Shown here: piece after piece, positions 39,013-47,841 of the stretch
Position numbering within the stretch: position 1 is the stretch's first letter
How the letters are laid out: every line of letters starts with the position of its first letter
NCBI GenBank assembly: GCA_007745635.1
Contig: CP036272.1
Coordinates: 4,145,521 to 4,209,520 of the forward strand
Direction: 5' to 3'
DNA length: 64,000 nt
From: Stieleria bergensis
GTDB taxonomy: Bacteria; Planctomycetota; Planctomycetia; Pirellulales; Pirellulaceae
The notes under the pieces: model-generated
The model's input: only the letters and a program-made list of their open reading frames with translations
The model's database searches: none
What the model was told of the DNA's origin: nothing
Position numbers and translations under genes: made by a program

Positions 39013-41838
39013 GTGGCAAGACGTGTTCGACCCGGCGACAGTCTCAACATCACCGCGGTCGAATACAACCGGCTGCTGGCGGCGGCCGAGGCGTCACATC
39101 GCAACCGTCTGCCCGGCGGCGGTGGTCCGCGAACGCACCTGCGAAACGCATCGACGGTTCGCGTTCACAACACGTCGGGTGCCGTCGTTCCGATCGGCGG
39201 CATCGCTGGTTTCGATTCGCCCATCACGGATCCCGAAGCCGGCCCAGTTGAACTAGCCCGCTTCGTCCGTGACGCGACCATCGAAACGGTTCGCCCAACC
39301 GAAGACGAACACACGGGCCGAATCGGCGTCGCGATTGAACCAATCCGCGATGGTGAAGTCGGCCGAGTCGTCTTTGACGGAGTCGTCGCGGCCCAAGTCG
39401 ATGTCACCAAAACGTGGCATCGCTTCGCCGACGTCGCGGAATCCGGTGGCGACATATTGCAGTCGAAGCCCGACGGATCAGCCCAAGTCCTGTGGCGTAA
39501 AGATCCGTCAAAGATTGGCCGGCAATGGGCCGTCGTTCGTGTCGGCCGGCCTGCCGATCCGGTTTACCTCGTCAAAGTCCCGTCCGGCGGAATCGCGGCT
39601 CGGCTTGGGATGCGAACCGGCAGCGCCGATTGCGACCTGTTCGAGTTGGACAGAGACGGCGAGATTAAGCCCGTAGACGATCCCGCCGGTGGCGTGGTCC
39701 GCATCACCGCTCGCAATCATTCGGCTCAGCGAATCCGCGGTCCGATCGAAGGCAGCGGCGAAGACCAATATCTCGTCGTCAACTTTGATGGTCACCGGTC
39801 TTGGGTCATCGACCCGCCCAAGCAAACGCTTCTTTGCAAACCAACCAAACGGCTCAAGGCTAAATCATGGGGCACCGCGCGTGAGTTGCGTTTCGACGGA
39901 GCACGTTGGCGACCGCTCGGCGTCCGCGTCTCGGTTTACAACGTCTGCGACTACGCGCTGCTGGCGTCGCAACAAATCATCTGCCACTTCCACGAGGACA
40001 CCGGCAGCTATGTGACGATTGGATGCCGGTGTTGCGACGGCAGCAGCTCATCCAGCTCATCATCTTCGTCAAGCAGTTCGCATTCGAGCGTCTCGTCTTC
40101 ATCAAGCTCATCGTCTTCCTCATCGAGCAAACCATCTTCATCGTCCTCGAGCAGCCCGTCATCGAGTAGCAGCAGCTCATCACCGAGCAACAGTTCATCG
40201 AGCATCTCGTCGATCAGCAGTTCGAGTTCGAGCCTCTCGTCGTCCAGTTCCAGCAGCACGCCCTCGAGTTCATCGTCATCATCACCAAGCTCAAGCTCAT
40301 CGTCGCCCAGTTCTTCGTCACCCTCGAGCAGCTCGCACCCAAGCTCGTCTTCCATCCCATCCTCGAGCAGCTCGTCTACTTCGCCCTCGTCGTCTTCTAG
40401 CAGCCAGTCATCATCACCGAGTTCATCCTCGGTCAGCGATTCATCGTCGAGCAAGTCATCAAGCGTTTCGGATTCTTCATCCAGCAAATCCTCCAGCGTC
40501 TCGGATTCATCCAGCAGCACGCCGTCCGAATCATCCTCGTCTGCGCCACCAAGTTCCAGTTCCTATTCAACGGTCACGGATTCATCGAGCAGCAGTTCAT
40601 CCAGCGATAGCGGTTCATCAAGCGAAAGCGAATCCTCCAGCACCAGCGCGGATTCATCCAGCACACCATCGTCCAGTGGCAGCGATTCGGGTTCCTCGTC
40701 AGCTTCAGAATCAACATCGGGTTCCGCCTCCAGCGATTCCGAATCAACCAGCGACCATTCAGGATCGTCGTATGTGTCGCACTCGGTCGTCACAAACTCC
40801 AGTAGTTCATCGTCCGCGAGCGACTCGTCCGGCGGCAGTTCGGAGTCGTCGCAATCAGTGTCGGAGTCGGCATCGAGTAGGTCGGCCAGCGATTCATCTG
40901 ATTCCGTTTCGGATTCAAGCGAATCCGAAAGTGATTCTCAAAGTGCATCCGAGAGCGAAAGCGACAGCAATTCACATTCGACAGCGTCCGATGACTCGCT
41001 GTCGACAAGTGACAACAGCGACTCCGGATCGCCCGACTCTGTTTCATCAACGTCTGTATCGGAATCCGAGTCTGGCTCCGAATCAACGTCGACATCTGAA
41101 TCCATCAGTGAATCGGCTAGCGAGTCCGATAGCGAGTCCGATAGCGAGACATCGGTCGATGACAGTTCCGACTCGAGAAGCAATCAAAGCGGATCGCCGC
41201 CTTGGGAGAGCGGATCCGAAAGTGGTTCAGGTTCGCACGCGAGCGCTTCAACATCCGCGAGCGTTTCAGATGGATCAGAGTCCGACAGTGATGATTCGGG
41301 GTCAAATGGTTCGGCATCAGACGGCTCAGGGTCGGACGCATCCGTCAGCGAAGCTTCCAACGATTCAGGATCGGACACCAGCGAAGAGTCGGACGAAGAT
41401 TCCGGCGGTGGCGACAGCGATTCATCCGGCGACAGCGGCAGCGACGAATCTGAAGACTCCGCGTCCGAAGTCAGCAACGCGTCCGACGACGATTCCGAAG
41501 ATGATTCTGGCGACACGTCTGACGGTGAATCTGGTGGTGGAAGCGGCTCGGGCAGCAATAACGAGTCAACCGACGAAAGCGTCGATGACTCGGGAGGCGA
41601 AGACTCCGGAGGTGATTCGGGCGACGATGATTCAGGCGGGGACGACTCTGAAGGCGAAGACTCGGGCGGTGATGAATCCGATGGCGAAGAGAGTAGTGAC
41701 GGGTCCAGCGACGCTTGCGAAAGCACCTGGATCTGGTCGTGCGGCTGGGAATTGCAAGGCAGCGACTGTGAGGACGCCGGCGATCCTCCGTCCAGCAGCG
41801 GTTCCTATGACGGCGAAGTGGTCACCGTTTCTGCCTAG
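39013..41838 (+). CDS. Serine/aspartate-repeat tail protein (941 aa)
   Basis: Starts with GTG one base after the preceding stop. Residues 1-340 form a globular, beta-rich domain (VEYNRLLAAAEASHRNRLPG opening; several strand-rich stretches). Residues about 343-900 are a huge low-complexity region: first mainly Ser, then Ser with Asp and Glu, and Gly near the end. The last 40 residues form a Trp/Cys module (ESTWIWSCGWELQGSDC). The layout resembles an extended, acidic spike or fibre: a base bound to the tail tip, a long flexible stalk and a small tip domain. Serine-rich stalks are also glycosylation substrates, and a glycosyltransferase cassette follows directly. Confidence 0.72.
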   Translation: MARRVRPGDSLNITAVEYNRLLAAAEASHRNRLPGGGGPRTHLRNASTVRVHNTSGAVVPIGGIAGFDSPITDPEAGPVELARFVRDATIETVRPTEDEHTGRIGVAIEPIRDGEVGRVVFDGVVAAQVDVTKTWHRFADVAESGGDILQSKPDGSAQVLWRKDPSKIGRQWAVVRVGRPADPVYLVKVPSGGIAARLGMRTGSADCDLFELDRDGEIKPVDDPAGGVVRITARNHSAQRIRGPIEGSGEDQYLVVNFDGHRSWVIDPPKQTLLCKPTKRLKAKSWGTARELRFDGARWRPLGVRVSVYNVCDYALLASQQIICHFHEDTGSYVTIGCRCCDGSSSSSSSSSSSSSHSSVSSSSSSSSSSSSKPSSSSSSSPSSSSSSSSPSNSSSSISSISSSSSSLSSSSSSSTPSSSSSSSPSSSSSSPSSSSPSSSSHPSSSSIPSSSSSSTSPSSSSSSQSSSPSSSSVSDSSSSKSSSVSDSSSSKSSSVSDSSSSTPSESSSSAPPSSSSYSTVTDSSSSSSSSDSGSSSESESSSTSADSSSTPSSSGSDSGSSSASESTSGSASSDSESTSDHSGSSYVSHSVVTNSSSSSSASDSSGGSSESSQSVSESASSRSASDSSDSVSDSSESESDSQSASESESDSNSHSTASDDSLSTSDNSDSGSPDSVSSTSVSESESGSESTSTSESISESASESDSESDSETSVDDSSDSRSNQSGSPPWESGSESGSGSHASASTSASVSDGSESDSDDSGSNGSASDGSGSDASVSEASNDSGSDTSEESDEDSGGGDSDSSGDSGSDESEDSASEVSNASDDDSEDDSGDTSDGESGGGSGSGSNNESTDESVDDSGGEDSGGDSGDDDSGGDDSEGEDSGGDESDGEESSDGSSDACESTWIWSCGWELQGSDCEDAGDPPSSSGSYDGEVVTVSA
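40041..41713 (+). repeat. Serine/aspartate codon repeat region
   Basis: About 1.67 kb of degenerate TCA/AGC/TCG and GAC/GAT repeats in frame with the 941-aa tail gene. Codon choice drifts along the region, from nearly all Ser at the start to Ser with Asp/Glu, then Ser-Gly-Asp. It also creates long open frames in the two other phases and on the opposite strand, which are not genes. Confidence 0.85.
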
Positions 41839-41856
41839 CCCTGATTGCACCCGGCA

Positions 41857-42216
41857 CTAGACAAACGTGCCGACATGCCAAAGTACGCCGGACGGATCGT
41901 GAATGAAATACTCGCGGCCCCAATCTTCTGTCCGGATCCCGCTGACGCGAACACCTTTGAATTGAGAAGGAAGGTTCAAACCCATTGTGTCCGCGTGATG
42001 TTTGTCCAAGTCATCGACTTCCAGGAATAACATCGTGTTGTCGACCCAATCTTTCACGTAAGCATCCTGCAAGTAGAAAGCCAACCCGCCTGGTATCTGG
42101 AACAACGATATGTCCGGTGAGATGACAACCTCCTCAAATCCCATGGCCGAATAGAAGGATTTTGACACTGCGAAGTCAGCGCAGCCAACGAATGGTCTCA
42201 GAGTCTTCATAGTCAA
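41857..42216 (-). CDS. VOC (glyoxalase/bleomycin resistance) family protein
   Basis: A 119-aa protein with two beta-alpha-beta-beta-beta units: FVGCADFAVSKSFYSAMGFE and DISLFQIPGGLAFYLQDAYV, then LFLEVDDLDKHHADTMG and EYFIHDPSGVLWHVG. This matches the small vicinal-oxygen-chelate fold of glyoxalase and bleomycin-resistance proteins. The C-terminal F-x-D-P-x-G-x-x-W-x-x is the family hallmark. Minus strand inside a plus-strand late operon, hence a moron-like insertion. Substrate unknown. Confidence 0.82.
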   Translation of the reverse strand: MTMKTLRPFVGCADFAVSKSFYSAMGFEEVVISPDISLFQIPGGLAFYLQDAYVKDWVDNTMLFLEVDDLDKHHADTMGLNLPSQFKGVRVSGIRTEDWGREYFIHDPSGVLWHVGTFV

Positions 42217-42279
42217 TCATCTTGGTGCTTGTTGCTCGTACGGTTGTGAGTGTATCCGTTCTTCGGAATCCGTGTTGTC

Positions 42280-42846
42280 ATGATCCACTGCCCGCATCTC
42301 ACTCCCGACAACCAATGCGAAGTTTCCGCCGGGATGGCGGGATGCAAGGTTCGGACATCGCCCGCCGCCTGCAACGCTTGCCAAAACGAAACAAATCCAC
42401 GAGCGATCAACGTCGTCACAATCGGCATGGCACTGGTCAACAAGCGAAGGCGTAAAGGCGACGTCGGCGAACTGTCTGCGATGCTCGCCAACTACATGCC
42501 CGACCGCGACGAGTTGCCGGCGACGCTGAAGATCGCGGACTATCGGCCTGGCCCCGGAAACGAACTCAAAAAGATGCTGGCGTGGTTCGCCAAGCCGAGC
42601 GAAACGTGCAACTGTGAAACTCGCGTCGACACGATGAATGATTGGGGCGTCGAAGGGTGCCTTCGCAACGTCGACACAATCACGGAATGGTTACTCGAAG
42701 AAGCCCAGCTAAGAGGCATGCCCCATGGAAGGTTCACCCGCGTCATCGCGAAATCACTTGTCAACACAGCGATCCGAAAGTTCCAACGCAAGTTCCCCGA
42801 CGGAGCACCCGAGCCGGATGACGACGATGATCGCTACCGACAGTAA
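42280..42846 (+). CDS. Cys-rich hypothetical protein (188 aa)
   Basis: The N-terminal 40 residues contain a row of cysteines (MIHCPHLTPDNQCEVSAG, then GCKVRTSPAACNACQNE), fit for a zinc or iron-sulfur site. The rest is helical (GNELKKMLAWFAKPSETCNC and ITEWLLEEAQLRGM). I recognise no family. The ATG at 42280 is preferred over the 42250 frame start, which lacks a clear ribosome site. It leads the glycosylation cassette and overlaps the next gene by about 29 bp. Confidence 0.6.
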   Translation: MIHCPHLTPDNQCEVSAGMAGCKVRTSPAACNACQNETNPRAINVVTIGMALVNKRRRKGDVGELSAMLANYMPDRDELPATLKIADYRPGPGNELKKMLAWFAKPSETCNCETRVDTMNDWGVEGCLRNVDTITEWLLEEAQLRGMPHGRFTRVIAKSLVNTAIRKFQRKFPDGAPEPDDDDDRYRQ

Positions 42847-44203
42847 GATCGTCGAACGTTGCTTCCTGATGAACCTGGATCGTCGCTGCGATCGCTTGCG
42901 AGATTGGATGAAGCAACTGCCGCAGCCTTGGCCATTCCCGCAACCCGAACGCTTCGCCGCCGTCGACGGTCGTCACATCGCAACGCCTCCGCAATGGCGA
43001 GCAGGCAACGGCGCGTGGGGCTGCTACCGTTCGCATTGCCTCATTCTGGAAAAGTGTTTGCTCGAGGGCATCGACTCGTACGTCGTGTTCGAGGACGACG
43101 CTGGCTTCGCTGAAGATTTCCAAGATCGTCTGCAAGAGTACGTCAACGAACTTCCCGCCGACTGGGGACTCGCCTATCTCGGTGGCCAGCATCTTTACGC
43201 CGGCAAGCATCCGCCGCACAAAGTCAGCGAGCGAGTCTATCGACCGTACAACGTGAACCGGACGCACGCGTTCATGGTTCGCGGGCGCGACAACATGAAA
43301 GCGTTGTACCGTCACCTTCACTGGAATGATTGGCACACCAAACACCACATCGACCACCACCTCGGTCGCCTGGCCCAACGTCGCTACCAAGCGTTGGTGC
43401 AAGGCAAGAACGTCGACAAAGAATCCATCGCCGTTTACACACCCGACCGCTGGCTCGTCGGCCAACTACCAACAAAATCGAACATCTGCGGTCGCAAGTG
43501 GAGTCAAACGCGGTTCTTTAACGACGCCAAGAACGCCGATCACTCCGACGCTCCGTTCTTCGCGGTCCTTGGACCACACCGCGCCGGTACGTCCTGCGTC
43601 GCGATGGTGATGCACCATCTCGGTGCCCACATGGGCAACCAGCTCGGTGGCTACGAAACGACCGGCGGAGGCGAAGCCGTCGGACTCGCTCAACTCTGCG
43701 AGAAAGCGATGCGTTTCCCCGCCGTCGATCCCACGATGTCCGATGCTCAACTCACCCAGCAACTCAAGTCTTGGATCGTCACCCGCAAAGCCGAAGCCAA
43801 CCGAGACAAAACCGTCGCCGGAGCCAAGTACCCGCACCTGTGTCGCTTCGTTGAGCATTTGCACGCTGGCCTCGGTGACTCCCTGCGAATCGTCAGCGTC
43901 GAACGAGACATCGAAGCCTCGATCCGTAGCTTGCAATCACGCAGCGAAAAGCACCGTGGGCAATGGTTCGCTGCGACAGACGAACAGTGCGAAACGCTGC
44001 AGCGAAGTCTTCTCCAGCATCGCGACGACTTCATCAAGTCACACCCCGACGTTCCCGTCTTCCGAATCGAGTTCGCCGAGTTGGTGACGTACCCCGAAGA
44101 AGTTATCAAAAACCTGATCGAGTTCCTCGGCATCGAACCAACCGAAGAAGAGATCGCGTCCGCCATCGACCACGTTAATCCGGAACTACGCAAGCACGGA
44201 TGA
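42818..44203 (+). CDS. Glycosyltransferase family 25 - sulfotransferase-like fusion protein
   Basis: A 461-aa protein. Residues about 10-215 match GT25 (LPS-type) glycosyltransferases: RCFLMNLDRRCDRLRDWMKQ, ERFAAVDGRHI, GAWGCYRSHCLILEKCL and YVVFEDDAGF with the E-D-D acceptor motif. Residues about 235-461 resemble a sulfotransferase: FFAVLGPHRAGTSCVAMVMH is the 5'-phosphosulfate loop, and SVERDIEASIRSLQSRS the later 3'-phosphate region. A single protein could add a sugar and then a sulfate to the same surface structure. Start ATG 42818 or 42827, both inside the preceding gene. Confidence 0.72.
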   Translation: MTTMIATDSKIVERCFLMNLDRRCDRLRDWMKQLPQPWPFPQPERFAAVDGRHIATPPQWRAGNGAWGCYRSHCLILEKCLLEGIDSYVVFEDDAGFAEDFQDRLQEYVNELPADWGLAYLGGQHLYAGKHPPHKVSERVYRPYNVNRTHAFMVRGRDNMKALYRHLHWNDWHTKHHIDHHLGRLAQRRYQALVQGKNVDKESIAVYTPDRWLVGQLPTKSNICGRKWSQTRFFNDAKNADHSDAPFFAVLGPHRAGTSCVAMVMHHLGAHMGNQLGGYETTGGGEAVGLAQLCEKAMRFPAVDPTMSDAQLTQQLKSWIVTRKAEANRDKTVAGAKYPHLCRFVEHLHAGLGDSLRIVSVERDIEASIRSLQSRSEKHRGQWFAATDEQCETLQRSLLQHRDDFIKSHPDVPVFRIEFAELVTYPEEVIKNLIEFLGIEPTEEEIASAIDHVNPELRKHG

Positions 44204-44916
44204 ACGAGCACCCAAGGCCAACCGAAGACCTCGGCGTGATGTACATCGCAATCGGCGGCAAGTCTCTGTGGCAACTTCGCCGCTCGATTGCATCTCTTCG
44301 CCACCATTGCCCCAACGTCCCAGTCGCGTTGTTCACTAACCAACCGGCCGAAGCCTGCCCGATGGTCGAGTACCGTTTCGAGGTGTCAGCCACTGGCGGC
44401 TATCACGTCAAGCCACGGTTCATTCCTTGGCTGCCGTTTGATCGAACCGTCTATCTCGACGCCGACACCGTGGTGCTCAGCCCATCTGCGATCGAGCCCG
44501 CTGGCTTGTTGACCGACCGGTTCGGCTACGAGGCAATCTACGTTCATGGCGTTTCACGTCGCTGTGACAAAGTCCGCATCTGCGGCGTGCCGTCCATGAA
44601 CTCCGGCGTCGTGATGCTGAAGAAGTGCCGGCGTGTTCTCGATGCTCTCGCTCATTGGCGGCGGTACTACCAAGGCGGCAACGATGAAATCTTGCTGACC
44701 AAAGCATTGCTTCACCACGCTGTGCCATCTTTTGTTTTGCCAGCCGAATGGAACTGTCGGGATCGTTCCCAGGTCCGCCACTACTCAACCATTCGCATCA
44801 CGCACCATCGCCAGGTTCTGCGGTTGGTCCAGCCCGATGGATCGGTGCCGGATGAGTTACTCAAACGTTGGTGGGAAACCGGCGTCGCCGAAAATCATGG
44901 AGATGTTGTTCGATGA
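44200..44916 (+). CDS. Glycosyltransferase, GT8-like (GT-A fold)
   Basis: A 238-aa protein coupled by ATGA to the gene before. FDRTVYLDADTVVL holds the metal-binding D-x-D (D87, D89), and VPSMNSGVVMLKK is the usual next motif of GT8-type enzymes. A helical end follows. It would transfer a sugar from a nucleotide donor; the acceptor is probably a virion or cell-surface glycan. Confidence 0.75.
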   Translation: MNEHPRPTEDLGVMYIAIGGKSLWQLRRSIASLRHHCPNVPVALFTNQPAEACPMVEYRFEVSATGGYHVKPRFIPWLPFDRTVYLDADTVVLSPSAIEPAGLLTDRFGYEAIYVHGVSRRCDKVRICGVPSMNSGVVMLKKCRRVLDALAHWRRYYQGGNDEILLTKALLHHAVPSFVLPAEWNCRDRSQVRHYSTIRITHHRQVLRLVQPDGSVPDELLKRWWETGVAENHGDVVR

Positions 44917-45359
44917 TCAGTTCCGACGTTCGCGGAGTGCTTGGTCGCATTCGAGCACGATACCTGTTGTTTGGAACGTTCGCGCTCCAAGTCCATGGCT
45001 TCAGCTTCGGTAGTCCGGACACGGATCTATGGCTCGATCCGTCCTTGGGTAACGAGGGTTGGAAAGACACGGTGCGCGAGATTGCCGGCCCGCACGAGAT
45101 TTTGTTCCGCGATCATCCCGAAGCCGATCCGCCCTGCCAGTCCGCTCGGATTCATTGCACGCCGCACATGGACATCATCAGCCGGCCGAGCGGGCACACC
45201 GACGCGGACTTTGAACCGCTTTATTGGCTCTCGACACAGTCCCGTTACGGACGCTTGCCACCGGTAAAAGTGTTGCTGCGAAGCAAGCTGCACGCGGGCC
45301 GACCGAAAGACTACCGACACGTCATGCGGGTCGGTCGGCAAATCCTCAACATTTGGTGA
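44913..45359 (+). CDS. Nucleotidyltransferase-like protein (148 aa)
   Basis: Start ATG 44913 overlaps the previous stop by 4 bp. RYLLFGTFALQVHGFSFGSP, then DTDLWLDPS, is the G-x-x-A-x-x-x-H-G...D-x-D core of small nucleotidyltransferases (the MNT/AbiEii-like fold). The rest (KLHAGRPKDYRHVM) fits the usual helical end with RPKD. Inside a glycosyltransferase operon it may activate a sugar or modify a protein with a nucleotide. Relatives in toxin-antitoxin pairs exist, but no partner is here. Confidence 0.62.
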   Translation: MISSDVRGVLGRIRARYLLFGTFALQVHGFSFGSPDTDLWLDPSLGNEGWKDTVREIAGPHEILFRDHPEADPPCQSARIHCTPHMDIISRPSGHTDADFEPLYWLSTQSRYGRLPPVKVLLRSKLHAGRPKDYRHVMRVGRQILNIW

Positions 45360-45363
45360 AGCT

Positions 45364-46107
45364 GTGGTCCAACTCTCCGAAATCACATTTTGCATCAAGA
45401 CGATCCATCGTCCGTGGTCATGCCACCGGCTGGTCGAGTCACTGTGCAAACACATCGCCGATCCCAAGATCATCGTGGTCGACGACGGGCATCCCGATCG
45501 TCGCTTTCTGCCCGCGTACCCGGAGACCGCCGCAAAGTGCCAAGTCATCCAGTTGGCCCGCGTCGATGTTGGCGTTGGAGTTGGACGAAACATCGCCGTG
45601 GACGCGGTGAGAACCGAGCACATGTTCTTGCTGGACGATGACCACGTCATCACCGAGAATTTTAACCTTGATCGACTTTGCGATCGCTTCAATCCAAATG
45701 AAACCGACATCCTCGGCGTCCGCCAAGGTAGTGGTGGCCGGCCGACGATGTTGTCCAGGCTGATGAATGGTCAAAGGATTTGGATTCATCGCGGCGAGAC
45801 CCGACGCAACGGTTACGTCGCTTGGTGCGACATGTCATCCAATGCGTTCCTCGCTCGCACCGAAACGATCCAAACCTTGCGGTGGGACGAAGAAATCAAA
45901 ACGTTTGAGCACTGGGAGTTCTTCTATCGTGCCAAGCTCGATGAATTGAAAGTCGCCGTCGCCGGCGATTGCTTTGTCAAACACGCCCACGTCGAATCCG
46001 AAGACTACCGGCGGCTCCGCAAACGAGCCAAATACCGTTCGATGGGGCTTCGCAAACACGGCTTCCATTCAATGCGCTATCCCGGCGGAGGTATCGTTCG
46101 TGCGTGA
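45364..46107 (+). CDS. Glycosyltransferase family 2-like, copy 1
   Basis: A 247-aa GT-A enzyme. ITFCIKTIHRPWSCHRLVES opens the nucleotide-binding strand, KIIVVDDGHPD is the first Asp motif and MFLLDDDHVIT the metal-binding one. FEHWEFFYRAKLDEL supplies the catalytic acidic helix. Starts with GTG at 45364. It is a tandem paralogue of the next gene and shares the TFCIKTIHRP start. Confidence 0.78.
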   Translation: MVQLSEITFCIKTIHRPWSCHRLVESLCKHIADPKIIVVDDGHPDRRFLPAYPETAAKCQVIQLARVDVGVGVGRNIAVDAVRTEHMFLLDDDHVITENFNLDRLCDRFNPNETDILGVRQGSGGRPTMLSRLMNGQRIWIHRGETRRNGYVAWCDMSSNAFLARTETIQTLRWDEEIKTFEHWEFFYRAKLDELKVAVAGDCFVKHAHVESEDYRRLRKRAKYRSMGLRKHGFHSMRYPGGGIVRA

Positions 46108-46813
46108 TCAAGTCACCTTCTGCATCAAGACGATCCATCGACCGCAGTGTTGCGCAGCATTGGTCCGCAGCATCCATCGGCGCTATGGCGAGGATCGACC
46201 GTTGATCCACGTGCTCGACGATGGAAAGCCCGAATTGCGGTTCTCGACGAACTGTCCTGGTGAAGCGGCGATGGTCGATCGGCTGATCGAGACCGACTAC
46301 GACATTGGCCTGTCGGCTGGCCGAAACCAATTGCTAGACGCCGGCGATACGCCAATCGTGGTGTTCACCGACGACGATCATTTGGTGACGGTGGAAACAC
46401 GGTTGCCGGAACTGGTCCGCAAGCTAAATCGGCATCACGACGTCGACTTGCTGGCGGCACTGAGCAACCAACAAGAACGTCCCAAGATGATGAGCGTCGC
46501 GAACAAGACGCTTCGCATCCCGCACGGCAACTACAAACGACGCGGCTCGATTCGATGGTGCCACTACGTCGGCAATTGCTTCGTCGCCTACCGCGACATC
46601 CTTCAAGCGATCGGCTGGGACGAGTCGCTCAAGGTCGAAGAACATTGGGACTTCTTTTGGCGATGCAAACTCGCCGGTGTGAATGTCGCATGCGACATCG
46701 ACCACTCCTTCAAGCATGAACACGTTGATCCGCCGGGCTACGTGCGCCGGCGGCCGGAGTTCCTCAAAGCCAGCCTTCGCAAACACGGATTGGAAAGAGT
46801 CGTATGGAAATGA
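46100..46813 (+). CDS. Glycosyltransferase family 2-like, copy 2
   Basis: A 237-aa paralogue: VTFCIKTIHRPQCCAALVRS, HVLDDGKPELRF, VVFTDDDHLVT and EEHWDFFWRCKLAGV align one to one with the preceding gene. The GTG at 46100 overlaps the previous stop by 8 bp and gives the same start residues as copy 1. The longer frame from 45974 is a read-in over copy 1. Confidence 0.78.
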   Translation: MRDQVTFCIKTIHRPQCCAALVRSIHRRYGEDRPLIHVLDDGKPELRFSTNCPGEAAMVDRLIETDYDIGLSAGRNQLLDAGDTPIVVFTDDDHLVTVETRLPELVRKLNRHHDVDLLAALSNQQERPKMMSVANKTLRIPHGNYKRRGSIRWCHYVGNCFVAYRDILQAIGWDESLKVEEHWDFFWRCKLAGVNVACDIDHSFKHEHVDPPGYVRRRPEFLKASLRKHGLERVVWK

Positions 46814-47841
46814 ACACGCCAACCAAAGTCATCGCGGTCCTCGATTTGCCGCCACGGCGGGCACCGAAGAATGTCCGAGCGAGCTACGAAGCCGCGGCAG
46901 AACGTTGGGGTGCAGAACTGTTGTGGATCGACCGCAACTTGCATCCGGTTCATCCGTTCTGGCAGAAGATGTTTGTCTGCAAGCATGTGCGGCGGATGTT
47001 TGGTGACGCCCATGTGCTGCAGCTCGATAACGACATGCTGATCCGATCCGATTGCCCGTCGCCGTTCGAGTTGGTCGGACCCAAGCAATTCGGTTTGGTG
47101 GCGGAGCGTCAGTGTGCGTTGAACCGAATCGACGACGGCGGCTGGCAACGACGAGCCCACGAGATTTGGGCAACGCGATGTGGTCTGCAGCCCGCGTTTA
47201 CTTGGTTGCATCCCAACGGTGGTTTGTACCTGTACGAAACCGCGATGTACGAGCCAATGTTCGATCGCATCATTCGGCATCTGATTCCGTCTTGGGGCGC
47301 GAGCGACCAGGCGACCGACGAATCGTTGATCAGTAATCAATTGTTCAACGATCACGCCGGCTACATCAATTTCCTACCCGGCGATTTCAACATCAGCGTC
47401 CAGCAGAATCCCGAGTGGGCTGCCAATCCGGTGATGCAGTCGTACATCTACCACTTTATTGGCAAGAGCAAGCCGTACATGAAGGCGTGCCGATGGCGAC
47501 GCTTCGACCCGCCGGAGTTACCGTTCCCCGGCGACGCCAAAGCGAAAGCCTTGATCCGCGACTGGGGCAAGCAACCGCCGGGCGAACATGACATCGGTCC
47601 GATCTTCACTCCCCGCCACGCCGCCAACCTGCTGGCTGTTTATCCAGACCTGATCGTGACTGGCGATTGGTCGCATGAATCGTTTCGTCTCGACCCGCGA
47701 TTACTTTCCCATGCCGAAACCGCATCGTCGCATCTCGTGTTGACCCGTTTCTTGCTCCGCCTAGGCGTGAACGCTCGCCGCTTCCGACTACGCATCACGG
47801 AGGATGCCGATGGATCGACGCTTCAACCTGCCGGCACTTGA
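46804..47841 (+). CDS. Glycosyltransferase, GT8-like (345 aa)
   Basis: HVLQLDNDMLIRSD holds the D-x-D (D75, D77); FTWLHPNGGLYLYETAMYEP and ATDESLISNQLFNDHAGYIN follow the order seen in GT8-like enzymes that read planar targets. A C-terminal part of about 110 residues shows a second, separate region ending in the overlap with the radical SAM gene. The start overlaps the preceding gene by 10 bp. Confidence 0.7.
   Translation: MEMNTPTKVIAVLDLPPRRAPKNVRASYEAAAERWGAELLWIDRNLHPVHPFWQKMFVCKHVRRMFGDAHVLQLDNDMLIRSDCPSPFELVGPKQFGLVAERQCALNRIDDGGWQRRAHEIWATRCGLQPAFTWLHPNGGLYLYETAMYEPMFDRIIRHLIPSWGASDQATDESLISNQLFNDHAGYINFLPGDFNISVQQNPEWAANPVMQSYIYHFIGKSKPYMKACRWRRFDPPELPFPGDAKAKALIRDWGKQPPGEHDIGPIFTPRHAANLLAVYPDLIVTGDWSHESFRLDPRLLSHAETASSHLVLTRFLLRLGVNARRFRLRITEDADGSTLQPAGT

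Noticed and set aside
40019-41860. A 613-aa Arg/His/Pro-rich frame and minus-strand acidic frames over the Ser/Asp repeat
   Set aside because: They arise from the TCA/AGC/GAC codon repeat read in other phases and have no start signal or domain.
44913-45359. A toxin-antitoxin pair based on the nucleotidyltransferase-like gene
   Set aside because: Both neighbours are glycosyltransferases with coupled starts; no HEPN or AbiEi-like partner is found.
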